Below are positions 25,130-32,864 of a stretch of DNA of 64,000 nucleotides, piece after piece. The position numbers and the translations under genes were made by a program. The DNA comes from Acidocella sp. KAb 2-4 (GTDB lineage Bacteria; Pseudomonadota; Alphaproteobacteria; Acetobacterales; Acetobacteraceae): assembly GCF_020567705.1 (NCBI RefSeq), contig NZ_JAJDJU010000013.1, positions 1 through 64,000 on the forward strand. Direction: 5' to 3'. Numbering within the stretch: the first letter of the stretch is position 1; each line of letters opens with the position of its first letter. Below the pieces are notes generated by a model that did not search any database, was not told the origin of the DNA, and saw only the letters and a program-made list of their open reading frames with translations.

Positions 25130-25752
25130 GGCAGGCGCTCCACCACATCCCGCAACTGCGCGGCGCACCAATCCGGGGCCTCTTGCGGCAGCAAATGCCC
25201 GCCCGCGTGCCACTGGCTTGCCGCCGCCGTGAAGCAGGCCGCGCTCATTGCCGGGTTAACCAGCCCATCGGCCTCGCCGCATAGCGCGGCATCCACGCGG
25301 GCGCCGCGCTCGTCCCACCCGGCCAGCGCTTCCAGCCCGGCGGTCAGGGCGGCGGCATCGGGCATGCCGGGCGGCGGCGCGGTATCGCCCAGCCGGGCGC
25401 GGAACTCGCGCACCACCGCCGCCGGATCCGCCGCCAGCCGCGCCTGCATCCGCGCCAGCACGCGCGGCGCGATGCCGGCGGGGAAATCGACGCCCTGGGC
25501 GAAGCGGGTGAAGCCGTTAATGCCGACGAGACCGCGCCAGGGCAGGGGGCGCTCATGCAGCAGCCAGAGCAGGCCGAAGGAATGCCCCACCGCCACCACC
25601 TCGCGCCCTGGCGTCGGCGCGGGCCGCGCGGGCGCGCCGAAAAAGCCGAGATCCCAGGCCAGCGTGTCCTCGGGTGCGAAGCGCGTGCGCAGCGGCGCCC
25701 AAAACCCGGCATCGAACCCCCAGCCATGCACCAACAGCAGCAGCGGCGTCAT
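25126..25752 (-). CDS. bioH: Pimeloyl-ACP methyl ester esterase-like alpha/beta hydrolase
   Basis: A 208-residue alpha/beta hydrolase. It starts LLLLVHGWGFDAGFWAPL (oxyanion loop HGWGFD), has the nucleophile elbow VVAVGHSFGLLWLL, and a late histidine in WHAGGHLLPQEAP. It is shorter than E. coli BioH (about 256), because the cap region is reduced, and could be a BioG-like analogue. It would free pimeloyl-ACP from its methyl ester. Four-base overlaps join it to bioF upstream and bioC downstream. The gene name rests mostly on this context. Confidence 0.75.
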   Translation of the reverse strand: MTPLLLLVHGWGFDAGFWAPLRTRFAPEDTLAWDLGFFGAPARPAPTPGREVVAVGHSFGLLWLLHERPLPWRGLVGINGFTRFAQGVDFPAGIAPRVLARMQARLAADPAAVVREFRARLGDTAPPPGMPDAAALTAGLEALAGWDERGARVDAALCGEADGLVNPAMSAACFTAAASQWHAGGHLLPQEAPDWCAAQLRDVVERLP

Positions 25753-26930
25753 GCGCCCCGCGCCAACCTGATGGCGGCCTCGCTCAGCGCGTCGATATCG
25801 GCCTCGCCATGCCGGGCGGAGACGGCGAAACGGATGCGGCTGCTGCCCGCGGGCACGGTGGGCGGGCGGATCGCCACACCTAGGAAACCCTCCGCCTCCA
25901 GCGCCCGCGCCACCTCCAGCGCCCGCGCCTCCGCGCCCAGGATCAGCGGCACGATCTGCGTGGTGGACAGCCCCGTATCCAGCCCTGCGGCGTCGAGCGT
26001 CCCGCGCAACCGAGCCGCCATGGCGGCGAGATGCGCGCGCTCCGCGCCGAGCGCGGGCACCAGATCCACCGCCGCCTCCATCGCGCCCAGCACGGCGGGC
26101 GGCAGCGCGGTGGCGAAGATCACCCCGCCGCAGCGATTCACCAGATACTCGCGCAGCGCCGCCGAGCCCGCGACATACGCCCCGAACCCGCCAAGCCCCT
26201 TGCTGAACGTGCCCATCGCCAACCCCTGGCGCAGCCCATGCGCGAGCCCGAAGCCTGTTTCACCCAGCACCCCGGTGGCGTGGGCTTCGTCGAGATAGAG
26301 AAACGCCCCGTAACGCTCGCTCAAGGCGCGCAGGGCGGGCACGTCGGCGCAATCGCCATCCATGCTGAACACGCTCTCGGTGACGATGAAGCGGGGGCGC
26401 GACGACCCCTTGTCGCGCGCCAGCAACTCCTCCAGATGCCCGAGATCGTTATGGCGGAAGCGGATCTGCCGCGCCCCGGCGGCCACGCAGCCCTGGATCA
26501 GGCTGGCATGGTTGAGGCGGTCGGCATAAACCAGCGGTTCCGCGCCGAGATAGCGCGCATCGAGCAGGGCGGGCAGCACGGTGAGGTTGGCCTGCACGCC
26601 TGAGACAAACAGCAATGCCGCCTCGGTGCCCTTGGCGGCGGCCAGCTTGGCCTCGATGACGGGGAAGGGCGGCAGATTCCCCGCCACCAGCCGCGACGCT
26701 CCGGCCCCCGCGCCCCAGCGCGCGGCATAGTCGCAGGCGCGGCGGATCAGTTCTGGGTGATGCGACAGGCCGAGATAATCATTGGACGAGAAATCGCGCA
26801 GCGCCGCGCCGCCATCCATGCGCACGCGGCCATCGGGCAGGCGGTCCGCCACGCGCAGCCGGCGTTTGCGGCCCGCATCCTCCAGGGTCTTCAGCGCGCT
26901 CAGCCAGGTTTCATCAAAATCAGTCATCAT
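25749..26930 (-). CDS. bioF: 8-amino-7-oxononanoate synthase
   Basis: A 393-residue PLP enzyme of the alpha-oxoamine synthase family. It condenses pimeloyl-ACP (or CoA) with alanine. The pyridoxal-binding lysine is in GTFSKGLGGFGAYVAGS. Other family blocks are FSSNDYLGLSHHPELI, GAGASRLVAGN, VTESVFSMDGDCADVPAL and YLDEAHATGVLGE. Two ATG codons begin the gene, with GGGGA ahead. It leads bioF-bioH-bioC; bioA, bioD and bioB are not in this window. Confidence 0.94.
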   Translation of the reverse strand: MMTDFDETWLSALKTLEDAGRKRRLRVADRLPDGRVRMDGGAALRDFSSNDYLGLSHHPELIRRACDYAARWGAGAGASRLVAGNLPPFPVIEAKLAAAKGTEAALLFVSGVQANLTVLPALLDARYLGAEPLVYADRLNHASLIQGCVAAGARQIRFRHNDLGHLEELLARDKGSSRPRFIVTESVFSMDGDCADVPALRALSERYGAFLYLDEAHATGVLGETGFGLAHGLRQGLAMGTFSKGLGGFGAYVAGSAALREYLVNRCGGVIFATALPPAVLGAMEAAVDLVPALGAERAHLAAMAARLRGTLDAAGLDTGLSTTQIVPLILGAEARALEVARALEAEGFLGVAIRPPTVPAGSSRIRFAVSARHGEADIDALSEAAIRLARGA

Positions 26931-26983
26931 CGTCCCCGGCGCGGGTCATAGAGCGATTCCGCGCCGAGGGGCAGGGGGCGTGT

Positions 26984-27472
26984 TCAGGTGCAGGGCGTCA
27001 GCGCCGCCGCGGGCTTGGTCCATACCGCCGAGCGCCCGATCAGCGTGATGCCGATATAGCCACGCACATGTAGCCGGCCATCGGCGGAGACATGCATGAC
27101 CGACTTATAAGTGTTGCCGCTCGAGGGATCATAGATCCAGCCGCCGCGCCAGCCGCCATTTCCGTTGGGGGTGAAACCGCCGAGAATCTGCAGGCGGCAC
27201 AGGGGGCGGCTGCGCAGCGCGGTATTGGGGTTATGGATGTCCGTTTTCGGCTTGCCCGCCTTGTCCAGCGGCACGCGCAGCCATTCAATCCATCCGCACA
27301 GCGCCGCCCCGCAAGGTGCGATCTCGATACCCGCGCGGCCGGTCTGGTCCAGCCACCAGCCTTGCGGACCATCCGCCCGCGCCGGCCCGGCCGCCCCAAA
27401 CCATGCGGCCGCCAGCAGAAAAGCAAGAAAAGACGTAATTTTTTTTCGGCGCGGGTTAAATACCACTTGCAT
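26984..27472 (-). CDS. DUF2147 family secreted protein
   Basis: A 162-residue exported protein. The signal peptide has a basic start (NPRRKK) and ends near GPARA-D. The mature part shows the DUF2147 pattern: GWWLDQTGRAGIEIAPCGAA, LCGWIEWLRVPLDKAGKPKT, NP...RPLCRLQILGGF, GGWIYDPSSGNTYKS and LHVRGYIGITLIGRSAVWTK. The family's function is unknown; members form small beta-rich domains. I prefer the ATG at 27472 because AGGGG lies six bases ahead; an ATG two codons upstream (27478) abuts that site. Last-gene neighbours differ, so no context clue. Confidence 0.85.
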   Translation of the reverse strand: MQVVFNPRRKKITSFLAFLLAAAWFGAAGPARADGPQGWWLDQTGRAGIEIAPCGAALCGWIEWLRVPLDKAGKPKTDIHNPNTALRSRPLCRLQILGGFTPNGNGGWRGGWIYDPSSGNTYKSVMHVSADGRLHVRGYIGITLIGRSAVWTKPAAALTPCT

Positions 27473-27492
27473 TTTCATCCCCTATACTTATC

Positions 27493-27516
27493 TTACCTAC
27501 ACAATACGTTAGGTAA
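27493..27516. promoter_or_regulatory. Inverted repeat upstream of fadL, candidate MerR-type operator
   Basis: TTACCTA (27493-27499) and TAGGTAA (27510-27516) are exact inverses separated by ten bases. The site lies about 75 bases before fadL. A MerR-family regulator gene is two genes downstream. A partial copy, ACGTTAGGT, recurs at the fadL stop but may be coincidence there, since it is coding. Confidence 0.4.
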
Positions 27517-27590
27517 ATGTTGTAAGCAATAGGCGGCCAACAAGACCGCGGGAACAACAAAAACGGAAAGATCCAGGAGAGGAGTCAGAC

Positions 27591-28877
27591 ATGCGTATTG
27601 CACGACTGCACATCAACCGGCTGTCTCAGGTTTCGGCGCTGGCGCTGCTGAGCGCGCTGGGCGCGGCGGGGCCGGTTTTCGCCTCTGGCTTCGGCCTGCG
27701 CGAGGGTTCGGCCGACTGGCTGGGCAATGCCTTCGCCGGCGCCCCGGCCAAGGCTTATGACGCTAGCACCGTATGGTCCAACCCGGCTGGCATGGCGCTG
27801 CTCGACAATGACGAGCTCGATGCGGCGGTCAGCTATATCGGGCCTTACACAAGCTTCTCCGGCACCGCGGCGGCCCCGACCACCGCGCCCGTTCCCGGTG
27901 TGAATGGCGGTAACAGCATCGCCCCCGCCGCCACGGGCGCCACGTTCGGCGTGTTCACGCTGGCGCCGGCCTGGCGGCTGGGCTTCTCGGTCACCGCGCC
28001 GTTTGGCGAGCGCGTGGCCTACCCCGCCGATTTCGTTGGTCGCTATCAAAGCCTGGTGTCGAACATCACCGATGTTAATCTCGGTATCGCCCTGTCCTAT
28101 AAGGTCAATGACCACCTTGCCATCGGCTTCGGTCCGAATTTCGATTATTTCAGCGCCCGGCTGACCCAGGCGGAATTCACCGGGGTTAACGCGCTGGCGG
28201 GTGATCCGGTCGGCGATGTGCACGGCAACAGCCTTGGCGTTGGCTATAATCTTGGCGTTCTCTATCAGGTTGACGATACGCTGCGCTTCGGCGCGGATTA
28301 CCGCTCGCGCATCCGGCACGATATTTACGGCGCCGAGCGCGTGAGCTTCCCCGCGGCCTATGGCGTGCCGACGATGTACACCGCCGCCACCACCACCATC
28401 ACCCTGCCGGACAGCCTGAGCATTGGCGTTTACAAGCAGCTCACGCCGCAGCTGGCCCTGCTCGGCAGTGTCGAGTGGACGGATTGGTCGCTGTTCAACA
28501 CGCTCAATATTACGCCGCGAAACGGCTCTGCCACCACCATCATCCGCGAGAACTGGCGCAACACCTGGTATGTCGGCGTCGGCGCCAATTATCAGCTCAC
28601 CGACAAGCTGATGCTGCAGGGGGGTGTCGCATACGACCAATCGCCGGTGACCGACAGCAACCGCACCACCCGCGTCCCGGATGGCGACCATTATGATCTT
28701 GGCGTTGGCGCGCAGTACCAGTTGCTGCCGAACGTCCGGCTGGAACTCGCTTATCTGCACGTGTTCATCCCACATGGTCATATCAACAACTCGGCTGGCG
28801 CCACGGCTGGTACGATCACCGGCAATTATACCGATTCTGACAATAGCGTGACCGCTGGGGTCAACGTTAGGTTCTAA
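27591..28877 (+). CDS. fadL: Outer-membrane long-chain fatty acid transporter, FadL/OmpP1/TodX family
   Basis: A 428-residue outer-membrane protein. The signal peptide (about 1-31) ends VFA-S. The mature start SGFGLREGSADWLGNAFAGA and the NPAGMALL block are the FadL hallmarks (NPA motif). Amphipathic strands continue to the C-terminal VTAGVNVRF, which ends in Phe as outer-membrane barrels do. GGAGAGGAG precedes the ATG. It stands before a MerR regulator and beta-oxidation genes, so it probably imports fatty acids or similar hydrophobic substrates. Confidence 0.92.
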   Translation: MRIARLHINRLSQVSALALLSALGAAGPVFASGFGLREGSADWLGNAFAGAPAKAYDASTVWSNPAGMALLDNDELDAAVSYIGPYTSFSGTAAAPTTAPVPGVNGGNSIAPAATGATFGVFTLAPAWRLGFSVTAPFGERVAYPADFVGRYQSLVSNITDVNLGIALSYKVNDHLAIGFGPNFDYFSARLTQAEFTGVNALAGDPVGDVHGNSLGVGYNLGVLYQVDDTLRFGADYRSRIRHDIYGAERVSFPAAYGVPTMYTAATTTITLPDSLSIGVYKQLTPQLALLGSVEWTDWSLFNTLNITPRNGSATTIIRENWRNTWYVGVGANYQLTDKLMLQGGVAYDQSPVTDSNRTTRVPDGDHYDLGVGAQYQLLPNVRLELAYLHVFIPHGHINNSAGATAGTITGNYTDSDNSVTAGVNVRF

Positions 28878-28892
28878 CGACTTGTTGCCAAA

Positions 28893-28905
28893 CCATGTAA
28901 CATGG
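28893..28905. promoter_or_regulatory. Palindrome CCATGTAACATGG between fadL and the MerR gene
   Basis: A perfect 13-base odd palindrome with a central A, 15 bases after the fadL stop. It could be a regulator site for the downstream operon or a small hairpin. Confidence 0.3.
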
Positions 28906-28959
28906 CGGCGGAAGGCCGGGCGTATTGAGTTCCCGCCGGCAACGACGAGGAGGACATCA

Positions 28960-29394
28960 ATGCCGCACGACAACCCGCTTTACACCGTGACCCAGCTCGC
29001 CGCCGAGCTGGGGATCACGGTGCGCACCCTGCATTTTTACGAGGCTCAGGGGCTGCTCTCGCCGCAGCGCGCGGGGACGACGCGTGTTTACACCCAGCGC
29101 GACCGGGCGCGCATGATCCTGATCCTGCGCGGCAAGCGGCTCGGCTTCTCGATCCGCGAGATCAAGGATTACCTGGAGCTTTACGATATCGATCCGACCC
29201 AGGCGCAGCAGACCAAGGCGCTGCTGAAAGCGGTGCAGAGCCGCATCCACAAGCTGGAGGAGCAACGCCACGCGCTGGAGCAGACCCTGACCGAGCTGCG
29301 CGACATCCAGCGCCAAGCCGAGGAGGCGCTGCAAGCCCTCCACGGCAAACCGGCCGCCGAGCGGCCGCCGACAAAACCCACTGAACCAGCCTGA
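28960..29394 (+). CDS. MerR-family regulator of the fatty-acid operon
   Basis: A 144-residue MerR protein. The winged helix begins YTVTQLAAELGITVRTLHFY, followed by EAQGLLSPQRAGTTRVYTQR and GFSIREIKDYLELYD. Residues about 80-125 are the dimer coiled coil. The tail is short and Pro-rich with no metal-binding cysteines, so it senses something other than a metal. GGAGGA stands five bases before the ATG; an upstream TTG is not needed. It is 24 bases before the thiolase gene and probably controls it, like LiuR-type MerR regulators of acyl-CoA degradation. The effector is unknown. Confidence 0.88.
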   Translation: MPHDNPLYTVTQLAAELGITVRTLHFYEAQGLLSPQRAGTTRVYTQRDRARMILILRGKRLGFSIREIKDYLELYDIDPTQAQQTKALLKAVQSRIHKLEEQRHALEQTLTELRDIQRQAEEALQALHGKPAAERPPTKPTEPA

Positions 29395-29418
29395 AGCAAG
29401 CGAATAACGGAGATCACC

Positions 29419-30555
29419 GTGAACCAAGCCGTCATCGCGGGTTATGCCCGCTCTCCCTTCACCCCGGCGCCCAAGGGCAAGCTCGCCCGCGTGCGCCCCG
29501 ACGACCTCGCGGCGCAGACCGTGGCCGCGCTGGTGGCGCGCACCGGCGTCACCGCCGGGGATGTCGAAGCCCTGATCATGGGGTGCGCCTTTCCCGAGGG
29601 CGAGCAGGGGCTTAACGTGGCGCGGCTGGTCGGGCTCTTCGCCGGGCTGCCGCAGAGCGTGGCGGGCTACACGGTGAATCATTTCTGCGGCTCCTCGATG
29701 CAGGCGATCCACATCGCCGCCGGGCATATCGCGGCGGGCATGGGCGAGGTGTTCATCGCCGCCGGGGTGGAGAGCATGAGCCGCGTGCCGATGGGCGGCT
29801 ATAACACCCTGCCGAACAAGGCGCTGATCGAGAAAGTGCCCGCCGCCTATATCGGCATGGGCGAGACGGCCGAGAATGTCGCGCGCAAATGGGACATCTC
29901 CCGCGCCGCGCAGGAGGAATTCGCCCTCCGCAGCCAGGCCCGTACCGCCGCCGCGATCAAGGAAGGGCGCCTGAAGGACGAGATCGTGCCGATCACGGCC
30001 AAATCCGGCGTCGTCGAGGCAGATGGCTGCCCGCGCCCCGACACCACCGCCGAGGCCCTGGCTGGGCTGAAACTGGCCTTCGACGCCAATGGCACCGTCA
30101 CCGCCGGCACCTCCTCGCCGCTCACCGATGGCGCCGCCGCCGTGCTGGTTTGTTCCGAGGCTTACGCCGACAAGCACGGCCTGACCAAGCTCGCGCGCAT
30201 CAAGGCCAGCGCCGTCTCCGGCTGCGCGCCCGAGATCATGGGCATCGGCCCGGTGGCCGCCACGCGCAAGGCCCTGGCCCGCGCCGGGCTGGATATTTCC
30301 GCCATGGATCTGGTGGAGCTGAACGAGGCCTTCGCCTCGCAATCCCTCGCCTGCATCCGCGAGTTGGGGCTGGATCTCGAGAAAGTGAATCTCGATGGCG
30401 GCGCCATCGCGCTCGGCCATCCGCTCGGCGCCACCGGTGCGCGCATCACCGGCAAGGCGGCATCGCTGCTGGCCCGCACTGGCGGGCGCTATGCGCTGGC
30501 CACGCAATGCATTGGCGGCGGCCAGGGCATCGCCACCATTCTGGAGCGCGTGTGA
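29419..30555 (+). CDS. Acetyl-CoA acyltransferase (beta-oxidation thiolase)
   Basis: A 378-residue thiolase, last step of beta-oxidation. The acylated Cys90 is in NHFCGSSMQAIHIAAG; the C-terminal NEAFASQ, GGAIALGHPLGATGARI and CIGGGQGIATILE blocks give the catalytic His and second Cys. It starts with GTG preceded by CGGAGA. The stop overlaps the next gene's ATG by one base (TGATG). Together with the FadJ-type protein and the acyl-CoA dehydrogenase downstream it forms a fatty-acid degradation unit. FadA-type naming is by context. Confidence 0.93.
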   Translation: MNQAVIAGYARSPFTPAPKGKLARVRPDDLAAQTVAALVARTGVTAGDVEALIMGCAFPEGEQGLNVARLVGLFAGLPQSVAGYTVNHFCGSSMQAIHIAAGHIAAGMGEVFIAAGVESMSRVPMGGYNTLPNKALIEKVPAAYIGMGETAENVARKWDISRAAQEEFALRSQARTAAAIKEGRLKDEIVPITAKSGVVEADGCPRPDTTAEALAGLKLAFDANGTVTAGTSSPLTDGAAAVLVCSEAYADKHGLTKLARIKASAVSGCAPEIMGIGPVAATRKALARAGLDISAMDLVELNEAFASQSLACIRELGLDLEKVNLDGGAIALGHPLGATGARITGKAASLLARTGGRYALATQCIGGGQGIATILERV

Positions 30556-32852
30556 TGCAGAGCATCCGCAAAGCCGCCGTGATCGGCGCGGGCACCATGG
30601 GGACGGCGATCGCCGCGCAATTCGCCAATGCCGGCGTGCCCGTGCTGCTGCTCGACATCGTGCCCCAGGGCGCGCCCCGCCGCAACGCGCTGGCCGAGGG
30701 CGCCATCGCCAAGATGCTCAGGACCGACCCGGCGCCCTTCATGTCCGCCGCCGCTGTCAAGCTCGTCACGCCAGGCAATATCGAGGACGATCTGCCCAAG
30801 CTCGCTGAATGCGACTGGATCGTGGAGGCGGTGATCGAGCGGCTGGACATCAAGCAGGCGCTCTACCGCAAGATCGACGCGGTGCGCCGCCCTGGCGCGG
30901 CGGTGTCCTCCAACACCTCCACCATTCCGCTGGCGCGGCTGGTCGAGGGGCTGCCCGAGAGCTTCGCGCGCGATTTCCTGATCACGCATTTCTTCAACCC
31001 GCCGCGTTATATGCGCCTGCTGGAACTCGTCACCGGCCCCGCCACCGACCCCGCCCTTGCCGCGCGCATCAGCGCCTTTGCCGATGTCATGCTGGGCAAG
31101 ACCGTGGTGCCGGCCAAGGACAGCCCCGGTTTCATCGCCAACCGCCTCGGCGTGTTCTGGCTGCAAACCGGCGTGATCGAGGCGATCGACGCGGGTCTCA
31201 CCGTGGAGGCGGCGGATGCGATCATGGGCCGCCCCTTCGGCATCCCCAAGACCGGCGTGTTCGGGCTGATCGATCTCGTCGGGCTGGATCTGATGCCGCA
31301 TATCAACGCCTCGCTCGCGGCCACCCTGCCGCCGGGCGACGCCTTCCACGCCACCAACCGCGACCTGCCATTGATCAAGAAGATGATCGCGGAGGGCTAT
31401 ATCGGCCGCAAGGGCAAGGGCGGGTTCTACCGCAAGGGCCAAGCGGGGCGCGAGGCCATCGACCTCGCTACCGGCGCCTACCGCCCGGTGCAGAAACCCG
31501 AGCTGCCCGAGGCCAAGCTGCGTGATGTGCGCGCGCTGCTCTCCGGCGCCAGCCCGGCGGCGCGCTACGCGCGGCGCGTGCTGGGGCAGACCCTGGCCTA
31601 CGCCGCCACGCTGGTGCCCGAGGCCGCGGCGGATATCACCGCCATCGATGAGGCGATGCGCCTGGGCTATAATTGGAAATGGGGGCCGTTCGAGCTAATC
31701 GACAAGCTCGGCGCCGCTTGGCTGGCCGAGGCGCTCGCCGCCGATGGCGCCGCCGTGCCAGCCCTGCTCGCCACCGCCAAAAACAACAGCTTCTACCGTG
31801 TGGTGGAGGGGCGGCGCGAGTATCTCGGCCTGGATGGCGCCTATTACCCGCTCACCCGGCCCGCGGGCGTGCAGCTGCTCGCCGATCTCAAGCTCGCCGC
31901 CAAGCCGGTGCTGAAGAATGGCTCCGCCGCAGTGTGGGATATTGGCGATGGCGTGCTGTGCTTCGAGTTCACCTCGAAGAGCAACGCGCTCGACCCCAAC
32001 ACCATCGAGCTGCTGGGCAAGACCATTGAGCGCAAGCCCAAGGCGCTGGTCGTCTATAACGAGGGGCATCATTTCTCCGCCGGGGCCAATCTTGGCCTCG
32101 CCATCTTCGCCGCCAACATCGCCGCCTGGGGCGAGATCGATAAACTCATCGCCGCCGGGCAGAAGGTTTACAAGGCGCTGAAATACGCGCCGTTCCCGGT
32201 GGTGGCCGCGCCTTCCGGCATGGCGCTGGGCGGCGGCTGCGAGATCCTGCTGCATGCCGATGCCGTGCAGGCCCATGCCGAGGCGTATATCGGCCTCGTC
32301 GAATGCGGCGTGGGGCTGGTGCCCGGCTGGGGCGGCTGCTCGGAGATGCTGGCCCGCTGGGCCGCGAGGCCCGGCATGCCGCGCGGCCCGATGCCCGCCG
32401 CCGCCAAGGTGTTCGAGACGGTCAGCACCGCCACGGTCAGCAAATCCGCCGCCAATGCCAAGGAGCTTTTGTTCCTGCGCGAGACCGACGGCATCACCAT
32501 GAACCGCGACCGCCTGCTGGCCGACGCCAAAGCCCGCGCCCTGCAACTGGCCGAGGGCTACACCCCGCCCACGCCGCCCACCTACCGCCTCGGCGGCGAG
32601 GGCGCGCGCGCGGCGATGGAGCTGGCGGCGCAGAGCTTCCGCCAGCGTGGCGTGGCCACCGATTACGACATGGTGGTCGCCGCCGAACTGGCCAATGTGC
32701 TCTCGGGTGGCCCGGCTGATCTCGTGGATGAGATCACCGAGGAGGACATCCTCACCCTGGAACGCGCCGCTTTCATGCGGCTGATCAAGAACGAGGGCAC
32801 GCTGGCGCGGATCGAGCACATGCTCGCCACCGGCAAGCCCCTGCGCAACTAG
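30555..32852 (+). CDS. Bifunctional 3-hydroxyacyl-CoA dehydrogenase / enoyl-CoA hydratase
   Basis: A 765-residue beta-oxidation enzyme. Unlike FadB/FadJ of enterobacteria, the dehydrogenase comes first: NAD motif VIGAGTMGTAIAAQFANAG at residues 9-27, SSNTSTIPLARL, and THFFNPPRYMRLLELV. The hydratase/isomerase half starts near residue 470, with NEGHHFSAGANLGLA and SGMALGGGCEILLHAD, and Glu in GLVECGVGLVPGWGG. The second 3HCDH lobe (YARRVLGQTLAYAATLVPEA) precedes it. The ATG overlaps the thiolase stop. It would hydrate enoyl-CoA and oxidise the product. Confidence 0.93.
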   Translation: MQSIRKAAVIGAGTMGTAIAAQFANAGVPVLLLDIVPQGAPRRNALAEGAIAKMLRTDPAPFMSAAAVKLVTPGNIEDDLPKLAECDWIVEAVIERLDIKQALYRKIDAVRRPGAAVSSNTSTIPLARLVEGLPESFARDFLITHFFNPPRYMRLLELVTGPATDPALAARISAFADVMLGKTVVPAKDSPGFIANRLGVFWLQTGVIEAIDAGLTVEAADAIMGRPFGIPKTGVFGLIDLVGLDLMPHINASLAATLPPGDAFHATNRDLPLIKKMIAEGYIGRKGKGGFYRKGQAGREAIDLATGAYRPVQKPELPEAKLRDVRALLSGASPAARYARRVLGQTLAYAATLVPEAAADITAIDEAMRLGYNWKWGPFELIDKLGAAWLAEALAADGAAVPALLATAKNNSFYRVVEGRREYLGLDGAYYPLTRPAGVQLLADLKLAAKPVLKNGSAAVWDIGDGVLCFEFTSKSNALDPNTIELLGKTIERKPKALVVYNEGHHFSAGANLGLAIFAANIAAWGEIDKLIAAGQKVYKALKYAPFPVVAAPSGMALGGGCEILLHADAVQAHAEAYIGLVECGVGLVPGWGGCSEMLARWAARPGMPRGPMPAAAKVFETVSTATVSKSAANAKELLFLRETDGITMNRDRLLADAKARALQLAEGYTPPTPPTYRLGGEGARAAMELAAQSFRQRGVATDYDMVVAAELANVLSGGPADLVDEITEEDILTLERAAFMRLIKNEGTLARIEHMLATGKPLRN

Positions 32853-32864
32853 GAGTACACGGCA

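Noticed and set aside
27585-28973. Minus-strand open frame opposite fadL
   Set aside because: fadL has a signal peptide, FadL motifs and a Shine-Dalgarno; the antisense product has none.
29889-30554. Upstream extension of the FadJ-type protein through the thiolase gene
   Set aside because: The extension is Arg/His-rich, typical of a wrong frame; the dehydrogenase NAD motif begins right after the ATG at 30555.
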